64,000 nt of DNA from Flemingiibacterium sp045578725 (GTDB taxonomy: Bacteria; Bacillota; Clostridia; Oscillospirales; CAG-272). The notes under the pieces were generated by a model, which was not told the DNA's origin, did no database searches, and saw only the letters and a list, made by a program, of their open reading frames with translations. How positions within the stretch are numbered: position 1 is the first letter of the stretch; every line of letters starts with the position of its first letter. Position numbers and translations under genes: made by a program. Positions 42,118 to 50,531 of the stretch are shown one piece after another. The stretch is taken from assembly GCA_045578725.1 (NCBI GenBank), contig JAZNKS010000065.1:1-64000 (forward strand), given 5' to 3'.

Positions 42118-45100
42118 TTAGTCCTGGATGGTTACGTTGAAGGTAACTTCAGCACCGCCAAGTACGTCGACTGCTACAGTAATGTTGTAGCGGCCAGCGT
42201 CCAGAGCGTAGTTGTCACCATCAGCAGAGTAAACGATACCGTCGATTGCCAGATCACCGGCAGAGTAGGAACCGACTACTTCGATAGCTGCGCCCTCAGG
42301 AAGAACGGAAGCATATACGCCAGTCGAGTTATTTCTCTTCGCGATGTCAACAACGGTGATAACTGCATTCTCGAATGCGGTAGGAGCCTTGTCATCAGCA
42401 GTGAAAGGAACATCGATTGCAGTCTTGTAGAGCTCTACATCAACATCGATAGCAGCGCCAACAGTGAAGATAGCGTTGCCAGCGCGTCTTGCAGATCTTA
42501 CTTCGCCGGCAGCGGTCTTCCAGCTTGCATTAGCAGTCAGCTGGGGCTTGGGCTGTTCGGGAGTTACAGGGGGATCAACAGGAGTTTCCGGAACAACAGG
42601 CTTTTCAATGATGATGAAGGTGATGCTGGTAGCAGTCTTCTTGAATACATCAGCTTCCTTGCCGTAGTAAGCAACAAGATCAGCAGCCTCGATAGCTTCC
42701 TTAACCTTCGTAGCATCAGTAATAACGGCAGAACCGTCATGTGCGATAGCCTTGATGGAGGTGAGCTTCAGCTCTTCACCAGTCGTAGCAGCGTAACGGG
42801 TTTCGCCGTTCCACAGCTCGATGTACTCGCCGTTCAGGTCAACGAGATCGATCGGAGCAGCGGTCAGGTAACCGTTGCCTTCAACAATCGTACCGTCAGC
42901 CTTGACAGCCTCAACCTTTTCAGTGAGAACGCCCTTGGAGTCAATCTCATAGATCCAACCAGCCTTAAGGGTCTCGGTTTCCTTGAGATAGAAGGTAGTT
43001 ACAGTCGAGAAGTCAACAAGCTTAAGAGCAACACCGGAGTAAGCGGTGTAGTTAGCAGTACCGGTCAGACCGAGGGTAGCAGCCGGAACAGTAGAAACCT
43101 TCTTGAAGGTAGCGTGGGGGATGTAAACAACAGGGTAAGTTACAGTTGCAGCAGGCTTATCAACGATACCGAAACCGGTAATGTTAGCCTTGGTGTAACC
43201 GATGACATATACTTCGGAAGCAACGCCGGAGCGAGTATCCTTAGCGGGGTCAGCATTCTGAGCAGTCCAACCAATCTTGTTAGCGAGAACTACAGTATTT
43301 GCATCGAGCTTAATGCTGTCATCAGCACCAGCGGTGAGGCCAGTCTTAACGGTAACTGCACCGTCAGCATCAATGAATACCCACTTGGTAGCAGCGTTGG
43401 TGCGGAGTCTCTCGGTACGGCCTGCGCCAGTATCAGCCATTACGCCGTTAGCGAAGGTGAGCTTTGCATCAGAAGCTACGAGCAGCTTGGTGAGAGCAAA
43501 GTCAGCAGCATTGGAGCCGTCAAGTGCGAGAGTAGCCTGGTCAAGGCGGAGTCCGTAACCGTCAGCAACGATATCACCGTCAAAGATGCCCTGGTTACCA
43601 GCAGCAGCATAAACAACGAAAGCGTTAACGATGTCGGTGAGCTTCAGCATCAGCTGAGCCTGAGTCAGGCTGGAGTATGCAACATATGCATCCTTCTTGT
43701 CATCAGCATCGTCATGCCAGTAAGCAGCAATCTTTGCATTCTTGATTTCAGTGCCGTTGAATACGATGTCACCGTAGAAACCGGTGGAATCCCAGTTGGT
43801 AACATTCTTCAGGACGATGCGATTAGCAACACGCTCTACAGGAGCAGCAGCAGAAGGGCCGGGCTTAGCAGCGATGTAGATGATCAGGCCGTTCTTAGCA
43901 TAGAACTGAACAGTCTGGCCTACAGCTGCGGCATCGGGGGTGTAAACGATGTTGGCGTTCTTAATAACGTTAGCAACGCTATCTTCCTTAACACCGGTAG
44001 CGAAGAGCTTGGAGCCCATGGTACCTTCGGTGGATTCAGTAGCGTACTTGTAGTTTACGCCATCAATGGTGATGGAATCGAACTTGCCGTCCGTGTAGTT
44101 AGCACTGGTAACGGTGCCCTCAAGGTAAGCGATTTCTTCGATTACATTGATAACCTTGGTCTGAGCGTTGTAGGTGTAGGTGAAGAGATCACCCTTAACC
44201 AGGTCAGAACCAATATACTTGTGAGCCTTCTTAGCAGCGTCAGCCTCAACGCCGGTCCAGGGACCAACGGTCAGGTCAACGCCATTCTTATCGAAGTCCT
44301 TGTAGATGGAGGTGTAAACAGGAGCGTAGATAGCTCTGTCGTATACGCCGTCCTTATCATCGTCAAATACGGTGATCTGGTAAGCAGCGCCGAGATCGTT
44401 AACGCTCATTGCGACGTAGCCGTCAACAGGAGTGCCAACAGTCTTGTACTCTGCAGGGAGGTTTTCCTTGGTTACATAGGTGTCGGGAGCGTCAGCAGTT
44501 GCGAAGTATTCGATGCCTTCGGAGTAACCGATGAAGGTAGCAACCTTACCGTTAGCGCCGAGGATACCGAGGAGCTTGCCAGCAGCATCAGTCAGGTAGT
44601 TGTAGGTAACTTCGCCTGCAACGGTACCGTCCTTGAGCATAACGAGCTCGTTCTTGAAGAGGGAGTCGGTTTCAGCAGCAACCAGGTAGTAAGCCTTGCC
44701 GTCGATGGTAACCTTGCCGTCCTTTGCAGTAACTGCAGTAGAAGCGAAGGTATCAACGTCGCTTACAACGGTAGCGCCGGTGAACTTCTCAGTCTTAGCG
44801 TCGAAGTTGATCAGGCCGATAGCGTAGCCAACATAAGCGTCAGCGTCAGCCAGACCGAGGTCAGCAGCCTTAACATAAATTACAGAGTTTGCGATGGTGC
44901 TGTCAGCGTTGAGGGGCTGAAGAGCAACATAAGCAGCGTCCATAACCTTGCCGGCAGCGCCAACATAGGACTGGTTAGCGGTAGCGGTCAGAACGAATAC
45001 GGTGGTGTTTGCAACATCTGCAATGCCGAAGCACTCAGCAGCGAAGGTGAGGTCGCTGTCAGCGCGGTCAGCGTTGATCAGGTTGAAGATCAGCTGAGCG

Positions 45101-45651
45101 GTCTGAGCTCTGGTGAGGGGAGCAGCAGGATCCAGATCTTCGAGGTTGGTCAGAAGACCAAGGGTGATAGCCTTGTTGTAGTACTTAACCCAGTAGTTAG
45201 CGCCGGTTGCTGCGCAGCCAGCGTCCTGCTTCAGGGCACGTACAGCCATGATCAGGCCATCGCGGAGGGTGATGCCTTCCTTAGGCTCAAACTTGTTTTC
45301 GCCAACGCCGGTGATGATCTTCTGATCAGCAACATATGCGATAGCGCCCGGGAACTGATCCTGGGAATCGACGTCGATGAACTCGCTGTAGCCCAGCTTC
45401 CAGTTGTACTCAACCTTGCCGGTGATTGCCTTGGCAATCATGAGAGCCATCTGCCATCTTACAACGGAACCTTCGGGATCGAAGGTAGTCTCGTCGTAAC
45501 CGTTGATAATCTTCTTTACGCTGAGGTCGTTGATGGCTTCTTCGTACTTGTAGCCAGCAGGAACATCATCGAAAGCAGAAACGGTGCTCATAGCGCCGAC
45601 GATCATAAGCATAGCCAGCACGAGAGCGAGGAACTTCTTGAGATTTCTCAT
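42118..45651 (-). CDS. Large S-layer-homology (SLH) domain surface protein
   Basis: A 1177-residue secreted protein. The signal peptide is MRNLKKFLALVLAMLMIVGA, with cleavage likely after VSA. Three SLH-type units follow within the first 190 or so residues (FDDVPAGYKYEEAINDLSVK, FIDVDSQDQFPGAIAYVADQ and the weaker NYWVKYYNKAITLG). They should bind secondary wall polymer. Residues of about 200-1010 are a long beta-rich region with no family I recognise. A Pro-rich linker (PVVPETPVDPPVTPEQPKP) leads to a C-terminal Ig-like domain. Codon use differs from neighbours (more GCA, GTA and AAC, no TTA/CTA/TCA over the first 971 codons), which fits very high expression. It may be the S-layer protein. 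Confidence 0.9.
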   Translation of the reverse strand: MRNLKKFLALVLAMLMIVGAMSTVSAFDDVPAGYKYEEAINDLSVKKIINGYDETTFDPEGSVVRWQMALMIAKAITGKVEYNWKLGYSEFIDVDSQDQFPGAIAYVADQKIITGVGENKFEPKEGITLRDGLIMAVRALKQDAGCAATGANYWVKYYNKAITLGLLTNLEDLDPAAPLTRAQTAQLIFNLINADRADSDLTFAAECFGIADVANTTVFVLTATANQSYVGAAGKVMDAAYVALQPLNADSTIANSVIYVKAADLGLADADAYVGYAIGLINFDAKTEKFTGATVVSDVDTFASTAVTAKDGKVTIDGKAYYLVAAETDSLFKNELVMLKDGTVAGEVTYNYLTDAAGKLLGILGANGKVATFIGYSEGIEYFATADAPDTYVTKENLPAEYKTVGTPVDGYVAMSVNDLGAAYQITVFDDDKDGVYDRAIYAPVYTSIYKDFDKNGVDLTVGPWTGVEADAAKKAHKYIGSDLVKGDLFTYTYNAQTKVINVIEEIAYLEGTVTSANYTDGKFDSITIDGVNYKYATESTEGTMGSKLFATGVKEDSVANVIKNANIVYTPDAAAVGQTVQFYAKNGLIIYIAAKPGPSAAAPVERVANRIVLKNVTNWDSTGFYGDIVFNGTEIKNAKIAAYWHDDADDKKDAYVAYSSLTQAQLMLKLTDIVNAFVVYAAAGNQGIFDGDIVADGYGLRLDQATLALDGSNAADFALTKLLVASDAKLTFANGVMADTGAGRTERLRTNAATKWVFIDADGAVTVKTGLTAGADDSIKLDANTVVLANKIGWTAQNADPAKDTRSGVASEVYVIGYTKANITGFGIVDKPAATVTYPVVYIPHATFKKVSTVPAATLGLTGTANYTAYSGVALKLVDFSTVTTFYLKETETLKAGWIYEIDSKGVLTEKVEAVKADGTIVEGNGYLTAAPIDLVDLNGEYIELWNGETRYAATTGEELKLTSIKAIAHDGSAVITDATKVKEAIEAADLVAYYGKEADVFKKTATSITFIIIEKPVVPETPVDPPVTPEQPKPQLTANASWKTAAGEVRSARRAGNAIFTVGAAIDVDVELYKTAIDVPFTADDKAPTAFENAVITVVDIAKRNNSTGVYASVLPEGAAIEVVGSYSAGDLAIDGIVYSADGDNYALDAGRYNITVAVDVLGGAEVTFNVTIQD

Positions 45652-45780
45652 TTCGTTTTGTTCTCCTTGTAGAATTTTTCAGGCAATCTTCATCCGGCCG
45701 GCCGCAGAATCTGCGGCGATCTCACCCATCCGCCCGCAAACAGCAGTCAATGGCACACGGTGAAGATTTTCCCTGTACAT

Positions 45781-45809
45781 ATCATACTACAACTCCGTTT
45801 TTTTTGCAA
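45781..45809 (-). promoter_or_regulatory. Promoter of the SLH gene
   Basis: On the minus strand, TTGCAA (45804-45809), a 17-bp spacer and TATGAT (45781-45786). The leader of about 125 nt contains a GCCGCAGATTCTGCGGC stem before AAGGAG and the ATG. A long structured leader is common for abundant surface proteins. Confidence 0.65.
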
Positions 45810-45859
45810 GAGGCGAGGCCCTTTTGTAAGATATTTGTAATTTTAACCCCTGTTTAATA

Positions 45860-47002
45860 TTACAGTTCCACCATCAGAAGATGTTTGAAGAAACGGCCGA
45901 GAATGCCCATGTAGCCAAGCTTTTTCACGCTTTCCGCCGCTGTGATCGGAGCCGATGCAATTACCTCGCCGTCAAGCCGGTATTCCACCGTACCGACGGC
46001 ATCGCCCGCCGTGACGGGAGCGCTGATTTTTTCGGGAATGACAAGAATTTTCTCAATTGCCGCCGATTTTCCTCTTGTGATCACCGCCGATGCCTCCGGA
46101 TAAGACAGCGCAAGGCTGCGCGACTCGCCGCCCGTCACGGAAACCGGATCCGGCTCGCCGGCCTCAAATCGCGCCATCTCCCAGTTGGCAAAGCCGTAAT
46201 CGAGCAGCTTTTTGGCCGCCTCGTTGCGGGTATCGCGGGTCGGTGAGGCCATGACCACCGCAATCAGCGGCAGGCCATCCCGCTCGGCCGTCGCGGAAAT
46301 GCAGAAGCCGGCCTTGGCTGTGGAACCGGTCTTCAGCCCGTTCGCGCCGCGATAGAAACGGATCAGCCGATTGGTGTTGGTCAGCCCGAATGCGCCGTCC
46401 CGGATCGAATCCATCCAGATCGACGAAAATTCGAGAATCTGCGGATGCTTTGTAATCAGCTCACGCGACAGAATGGCAATATCCCGCGCGGACATGACAT
46501 GGCCCGCCGCGCCGGGATCGTCATCGAGGCCGTTGGTGTTGCAGAAGGCGGTGTGGGTCATGCCAAGCTGTGCCGCCCGCTCGTTCATCCGCTTCACGAA
46601 GGCTGCCTCGCTTCCGGCCACCTTTTCCGCCAATGCCACCGCGGCATCGTTGGCGCTGGCCACCGTCACGCATTTGACCAGCTCGCGGACCGACATCTCC
46701 TCGCCCGGCTCCAAATAGACCTGCGAGCCGCCCATCGAGGCCGCGTATTCGGATACGCTGACGGGTTCCTCCCAGCCGATTTTTCCGTCCGCGACCGCTT
46801 CCATAACAAGAAGCAGGGTCATGATCTTGGTCACCGACGCCGGCGGAAGCGCTTCATCGGCATTTTCTTCATATAATACCGTTCCGCCCGCGGCCTCCAT
46901 GAGAATCACGCTTCGTGCATCGTATTCCCCCGCGCTGACCGTCATCGGCCATAATACGACGAGAATCATCAGAAAGGATATGAATGTTCGGATTGCTTTC
47001 AT
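45860..47002 (-). CDS. D-alanyl-D-alanine carboxypeptidase (DacA/DacF type)
   Basis: A 380-residue penicillin-binding protein that trims the terminal D-Ala of peptidoglycan pentapeptides. The signal peptide ends near VSAGEYDA. Active-site motifs are SVTK (S56-K59), SAN (116-118) and KTG (224-226). A C-terminal beta domain (PVTAGDAVGTVEYRLDG) and an amphipathic tail, GRFFKHLLMVEL, would anchor it to the membrane. GAGGTGAT stands before the ATG. No strong promoter is visible, and the HPr-like gene upstream ends in a terminator. Confidence 0.95.
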   Translation of the reverse strand: MKAIRTFISFLMILVVLWPMTVSAGEYDARSVILMEAAGGTVLYEENADEALPPASVTKIMTLLLVMEAVADGKIGWEEPVSVSEYAASMGGSQVYLEPGEEMSVRELVKCVTVASANDAAVALAEKVAGSEAAFVKRMNERAAQLGMTHTAFCNTNGLDDDPGAAGHVMSARDIAILSRELITKHPQILEFSSIWMDSIRDGAFGLTNTNRLIRFYRGANGLKTGSTAKAGFCISATAERDGLPLIAVVMASPTRDTRNEAAKKLLDYGFANWEMARFEAGEPDPVSVTGGESRSLALSYPEASAVITRGKSAAIEKILVIPEKISAPVTAGDAVGTVEYRLDGEVIASAPITAAESVKKLGYMGILGRFFKHLLMVEL

Positions 47003-47053
47003 AATCGATCACCTCGGCCCATGTATATGCGCAGGCGGGATGTTCCAGAACAG

Positions 47054-47082
47054 AAAAAGACCGATCGGGTGATCGGTCTTTT
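47054..47082 (-). terminator. Terminator of the HPr-like gene
   Basis: A 10-bp stem (AAGACCGATC / GATCGGTCTT) flanked by A-rich sequence, which reads as a T-run on the minus strand. It may also work in the other direction. Confidence 0.75.
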
Positions 47083-47096
47083 GGTTGTGTTCTTAC

Positions 47097-47324
47097 TCAG
47101 ATCATGTACGGCTTGATCTCAGCCATCAGAGCCTCGGCATCCTCGGTGTGAGCGGTCAGCTGAATCGGCTTGAGCAGATCGAGGGAGAAGATGCCCATGA
47201 TCGACTTGGCATCAACGACATAGCGGCCGGAAGAGAGGTCGATGTCGATCTCGTACCTGGATACGATGTTTACAAAGTTGCGCACATCTTCGATGGAAGA
47301 GAGCTTGATATCAACAGTTTTCAT
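47097..47324 (-). CDS. HPr-like protein without the phosphorylated histidine
   Basis: 75 residues with the HPr fold pattern. GRYVVDAKSIMGIFSLDLLKPIQL corresponds to the conserved KSIMGVMSL region around Ser46. The active-site loop that normally reads GLHARPA is replaced by SSIEDVRNFVNIV, with no His, so it cannot accept phosphate from enzyme I there. The Ser of KSIMG is kept, so regulation by an HPr kinase is conceivable. The start is ATG 47324 with AAGGAG ten bases before; an in-frame ATG at 47345 lies before the SD. It has its own strong promoter and terminator. Confidence 0.85.
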   Translation of the reverse strand: MKTVDIKLSSIEDVRNFVNIVSRYEIDIDLSSGRYVVDAKSIMGIFSLDLLKPIQLTAHTEDAEALMAEIKPYMI

Positions 47325-47365
47325 TTTGATGATTCTCCTTTTCATTCATTATTGTTTACATTATA

Positions 47366-47394
47366 ATTATACCGCAGAATCCGGATTTTGTCAA
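47366..47394 (-). promoter_or_regulatory. Promoter of the HPr-like gene
   Basis: On the minus strand, TTGACA (47389-47394), a 17-bp spacer and TATAAT (47366-47371): a perfect consensus, implying strong expression. Confidence 0.85.
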
Positions 47395-47442
47395 GGGCAC
47401 ACCGTGAGATTTTGCAAAGTCGTCACGGATATTCCGACAGAA

Positions 47443-48867
47443 TCACAGAAACTTCAGCCGCATATTGGCGTGGCTTGCGTGGTCGAGCGTTTTTTCGACG
47501 GTCACGCCGCCATCGTCCAGCACAAAGATCAGACCGTGCGGCGAGGATACAAACTGCAGAATGATCTTCACCCGTCCGTCCTGCACAGCCCATGCGGATG
47601 CAATCCGTGCGGGCGCTCCGATATAATGGGGAGCGAGGAATCCGCCCGGCGTGATGGGGAAATGCGCATAATCGGTGTATTCCCACTCGCCGGCTCCGCA
47701 GGGCACTTCAACCGTTCCCGCGCCCGTAAGCGTGAGAATGAGTCCGTCCGATTCCGTGCGCACGCCGATTTTCTTCAGCCCGAAGGGATTGGCCTCCACT
47801 TCTCCCATAATGGGAGATGGCAGATCGAAGGAGCCTTCCGGCGGCAGGATATACGGATGAGCCGCCATATCGCAGAGCGCTTCCGGTTCGAGCGGCGTAT
47901 CGCTCATCGAGGCGAGAACGGTATCATAATAGGCATCGAGGATCGGCTGCATCCGGCCTTCCTCGGAAATGATAACCGCCACACTGTCGGTATCAGGCGA
48001 TACGATGATATACTGGCTGCAGGCACCGTCGGCACGGTAGCAGTTATGCTGACAGCGCCAGATCTGATAGCCGTAGCCCGCCTGCCAGTCCACTGTGCCG
48101 CCGCTGCTGTTGTCGGATACAGCGGCAGTCGCCTCGTCAATCCAGGCCTCGGAGAGAATCCGCTTTCCGTTCCAGACACCGCGGTTCAGATAGAGCACGC
48201 CGAGTTTCAGCATATCCTCCATATTGATGTGGATGCCCCAGCCGCCGACATTGATGCCGTCGGGGGATTCCAGCCAGAGAATCCTGTCGATGCCCAGCGG
48301 ATTCAGAAGCCGCGGGCGGATGTAGTCGAGAAGGCGCTGACCGGTGACCTTCGTGAGGATCGCCGAGAGCATATAGGTTGCCGTGGAATTATAGACAAAA
48401 TGTGTGCCGGGAACGTTTTCCACCTCCAGCGAGAGGAAGCGTTTGGCCCAGCCCGCCTCAAGCAGAGCCACACGTCCGGTTGTATCGTTCTGATGACCGG
48501 TATTCATGGACAGCAGATGCTTGATTTTCATGGCCGCGAGATTGTCGGAAATCACCGGCGGGCATTCGTCTTCAAAGAAGGAGATCACCGGATCCTCCAC
48601 GCTCAGCAGGCCTTCATCCACCGCAAGACCAATGGCAGTTGAGGTCCAGGTTTTGCTTACAGAAAAGACGTGGCGGCGATCGCTCATGCGATAGGGCGAA
48701 GCCACGGAGGAAGCGCAGAGCTTGCCCCGGCGGTAGAGCATATAGCCCTGATGGCCGAGATTCTGCTCGCGGAGAGCCGCTTCAAAGGCGGCAATAGAGG
48801 ACGGCGCGATCCCGACGCTTTCGGGAGACCCGTTTTCAAAGGCGAAGGGAGTGAATTTTGTCAGCAT
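47443..48867 (-). CDS. Serine hydrolase of the beta-lactamase/class C family
   Basis: 474 residues without a signal peptide. The nucleophile motif is SVSK in HVFSVSKTWTS. The second-motif Tyr probably lies in HFVYNSTATYMLSA (Y-N-S), and the third-motif region precedes a C-terminal beta-rich extension of about 130 residues. These features fit esterases, peptidases and D-aminohydrolases of the family. The substrate is unknown. AAGGAG precedes ATG 48867, 12 bp after the DUF1015 gene. Confidence 0.9.
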   Translation of the reverse strand: MLTKFTPFAFENGSPESVGIAPSSIAAFEAALREQNLGHQGYMLYRRGKLCASSVASPYRMSDRRHVFSVSKTWTSTAIGLAVDEGLLSVEDPVISFFEDECPPVISDNLAAMKIKHLLSMNTGHQNDTTGRVALLEAGWAKRFLSLEVENVPGTHFVYNSTATYMLSAILTKVTGQRLLDYIRPRLLNPLGIDRILWLESPDGINVGGWGIHINMEDMLKLGVLYLNRGVWNGKRILSEAWIDEATAAVSDNSSGGTVDWQAGYGYQIWRCQHNCYRADGACSQYIIVSPDTDSVAVIISEEGRMQPILDAYYDTVLASMSDTPLEPEALCDMAAHPYILPPEGSFDLPSPIMGEVEANPFGLKKIGVRTESDGLILTLTGAGTVEVPCGAGEWEYTDYAHFPITPGGFLAPHYIGAPARIASAWAVQDGRVKIILQFVSSPHGLIFVLDDGGVTVEKTLDHASHANMRLKFL

Positions 48868-48879
48868 GATATCGGCTCC

Positions 48880-50151
48880 TTATCGGATCTTGCGCGCCTC
48901 CAGATAGAAACGCTTGTCATCGGCATGGCCCATCGAGAAGGTTTTTCTCGGAAGCGCTCCGTCGCAGATAACGGTTTTGAAGAGCTCATCCTTGCCCATT
49001 CCCTTGAACAGGAAGCCGACCGCCTTTTCGCCGGATGCCAGCTTCTTCGTGGATTCGATGCCGTGGATGTAATCGACCTCGGCGGACGGATGTGCCTTGA
49101 TGTAGCCGTCCAGGAAGGTCTGCAGGGTTCCGACCGGCAGATTGGAGGACGGATTTTCAACCGTCAGCTCCCCCGCCTTATTGCCATAGCAATATTCAAT
49201 CTTCTGCGGAGCAATGCCGCTCTCGGGGAGCGCGGCCATATATGCCTTCATGTCGGCAAGCATCGCCTCGGGCTCGACACCGAAGACCACGCGGTAAATC
49301 GGCTCGAATTCCAGCGCCTCTTCGTGGACGTTGACAATCTCGCAGAGCGCCCACCGTGCCGGATGACAGGCCGCCTCCTCAGGCGAAAGAGTTTTCTTGA
49401 TTTCTTCATAATAGGCCTTGGCCGCCGCCAGCGAATGGTTGCCGTCGCCCATGGCAAAGAGCATCGGCGCGGTTTCATTCAGATTGTAGCGGGCATTGTA
49501 AGCATCCAGTTCGCCCAGCTTTTTTAGCGCCGCACCGATCCGCTCCTGCTCCGATACGGGCAGGAAACGGCCCGTCACATGGCCGCCGTTCTTCATCAGA
49601 TCGAAATCGTAGGCGGTTTCAAAATCCTTCGCCTTTCCGGTCAGCGGCTCGATGACCCCTCGTCCGGGATCATCGATCAGAATCATGATATGGGGAAGCT
49701 CAACCGGTGCGCCGGCGCGGATCTTCACGCGGGGCGGAATGCGGTCGAGAACGGTTCCCTCGGTCGCGCGCACCAGCGAGGATGCACCCTTGTTGTAATC
49801 GTAGCCCTCCAGATCAATCGCACCGATCAGACCGCGGCGGATGGCTCCGCCATTCAGACGGCGCTCCAGATAGATCATGGTATTCTTATGCTCGCACAGC
49901 ACCGTATCGGTGTAAGCGGCCATCGCGGCGTTGATCTTCTCCGTGCGCTCAGCGGCTTCATTCAGATAGACCTCCGGCAGAATCAGGCGGAGCGCCGAGG
50001 GAGCCTCGCCCGCAATGCGGTCGGCATCCTCCCAGTATTCCGGCTCGGAGGTATACTGATCGCAGGCGATGCAGGCCCATTTGGTCATTTTTTCGCTGTC
50101 GGAAGCGAAGCGCGGAAGCAGGATGTCCGCAGATGTAAAGCAGTTTTTCAT
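48880..50151 (-). CDS. DUF1015 family protein
   Basis: 423 residues. Family landmarks are KWACIACDQYTSEPEYWED near the start and the conserved FAMGDGNHSLAAAKAYYE in the middle. DUF1015 proteins are widespread and uncharacterised; some are annotated as possible HTH or kinase-like proteins without proof. It is the middle gene of an operon with a small membrane protein (16 bp upstream) and the serine hydrolase. Confidence 0.92.
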   Translation of the reverse strand: MKNCFTSADILLPRFASDSEKMTKWACIACDQYTSEPEYWEDADRIAGEAPSALRLILPEVYLNEAAERTEKINAAMAAYTDTVLCEHKNTMIYLERRLNGGAIRRGLIGAIDLEGYDYNKGASSLVRATEGTVLDRIPPRVKIRAGAPVELPHIMILIDDPGRGVIEPLTGKAKDFETAYDFDLMKNGGHVTGRFLPVSEQERIGAALKKLGELDAYNARYNLNETAPMLFAMGDGNHSLAAAKAYYEEIKKTLSPEEAACHPARWALCEIVNVHEEALEFEPIYRVVFGVEPEAMLADMKAYMAALPESGIAPQKIEYCYGNKAGELTVENPSSNLPVGTLQTFLDGYIKAHPSAEVDYIHGIESTKKLASGEKAVGFLFKGMGKDELFKTVICDGALPRKTFSMGHADDKRFYLEARKIR

Positions 50152-50167
50152 AACAGTTCTCTCTTTC

Positions 50168-50419
50168 TCACAGGTATTTGCCCTCGTCCTTTTTCCGGTA
50201 AATCAGCGCGGATACCACAACGCCTCCGATGACGGTAAACAGCAGAAGATAGGTGGACAGCGCGCGGCTGTCTTTATCCTCCGGCAATTCATCGGTATTT
50301 CCGGCATCTGTGGCGGGAGCACCGTCCTCGCTCACCGGTGCCTCGCCCGCGGCCAGCGCCGGAAGCATCAGCAGCACGATGGCGCAAAGCAGCACCAGCA
50401 TCCGTTTCGGGAAATTCAT
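50168..50419 (-). CDS. Small secreted membrane-anchored protein
   Basis: 83 residues. An N-terminal signal peptide (MLVLLCAIVLLMLPALAAGE) is followed by an acidic spacer of about 30 residues and one C-terminal helix (YLLLFTVIGGVVVSALIY) ending in RKKDEGKYL. The predicted topology is acidic part outside, basic tail inside. CAGGAG precedes ATG 50419, and a promoter lies just upstream. I recognise no family. It leads the DUF1015-hydrolase operon. Confidence 0.75.
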   Translation of the reverse strand: MNFPKRMLVLLCAIVLLMLPALAAGEAPVSEDGAPATDAGNTDELPEDKDSRALSTYLLLFTVIGGVVVSALIYRKKDEGKYL

Positions 50420-50451
50420 AGGCTTTCTCCTGTTCGTTATTTCTTTCCTTT

Positions 50452-50480
50452 ATCATACCACAAAATCGCCGCCGATTCAA
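50452..50480 (-). promoter_or_regulatory. Promoter of the small-protein/DUF1015/serine hydrolase operon
   Basis: On the minus strand, TTGAAT (50475-50480), a 17-bp spacer and TATGAT (50452-50457), about 33 bp before the ATG. Confidence 0.65.
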
Positions 50481-50491
50481 GTCGTTTCTGT

Positions 50492-50530
50492 GAATAAAAT
50501 AAGGGAGGATAAAAATCCTCCCTTACTTTA
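50492..50530 (-). terminator. Terminator of the giant sigma factor gene
   Basis: A 10-bp stem (AAGGGAGGAT / ATCCTCCCTT with a four-base loop, 50501-50524) followed on the minus strand by ATTTTATTC, directly after the sigma stop codon. Confidence 0.8.
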
Positions 50531-50531
50531 T

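Noticed and set aside
42739..45672. A 977-codon open frame on the plus strand opposite the SLH gene
   Set aside because: It is codon-aligned with the SLH gene and exists because that gene avoids TTA, CTA and TCA codons. Its product is low-complexity Ser/Val/Asn sequence without family motifs or an SD.
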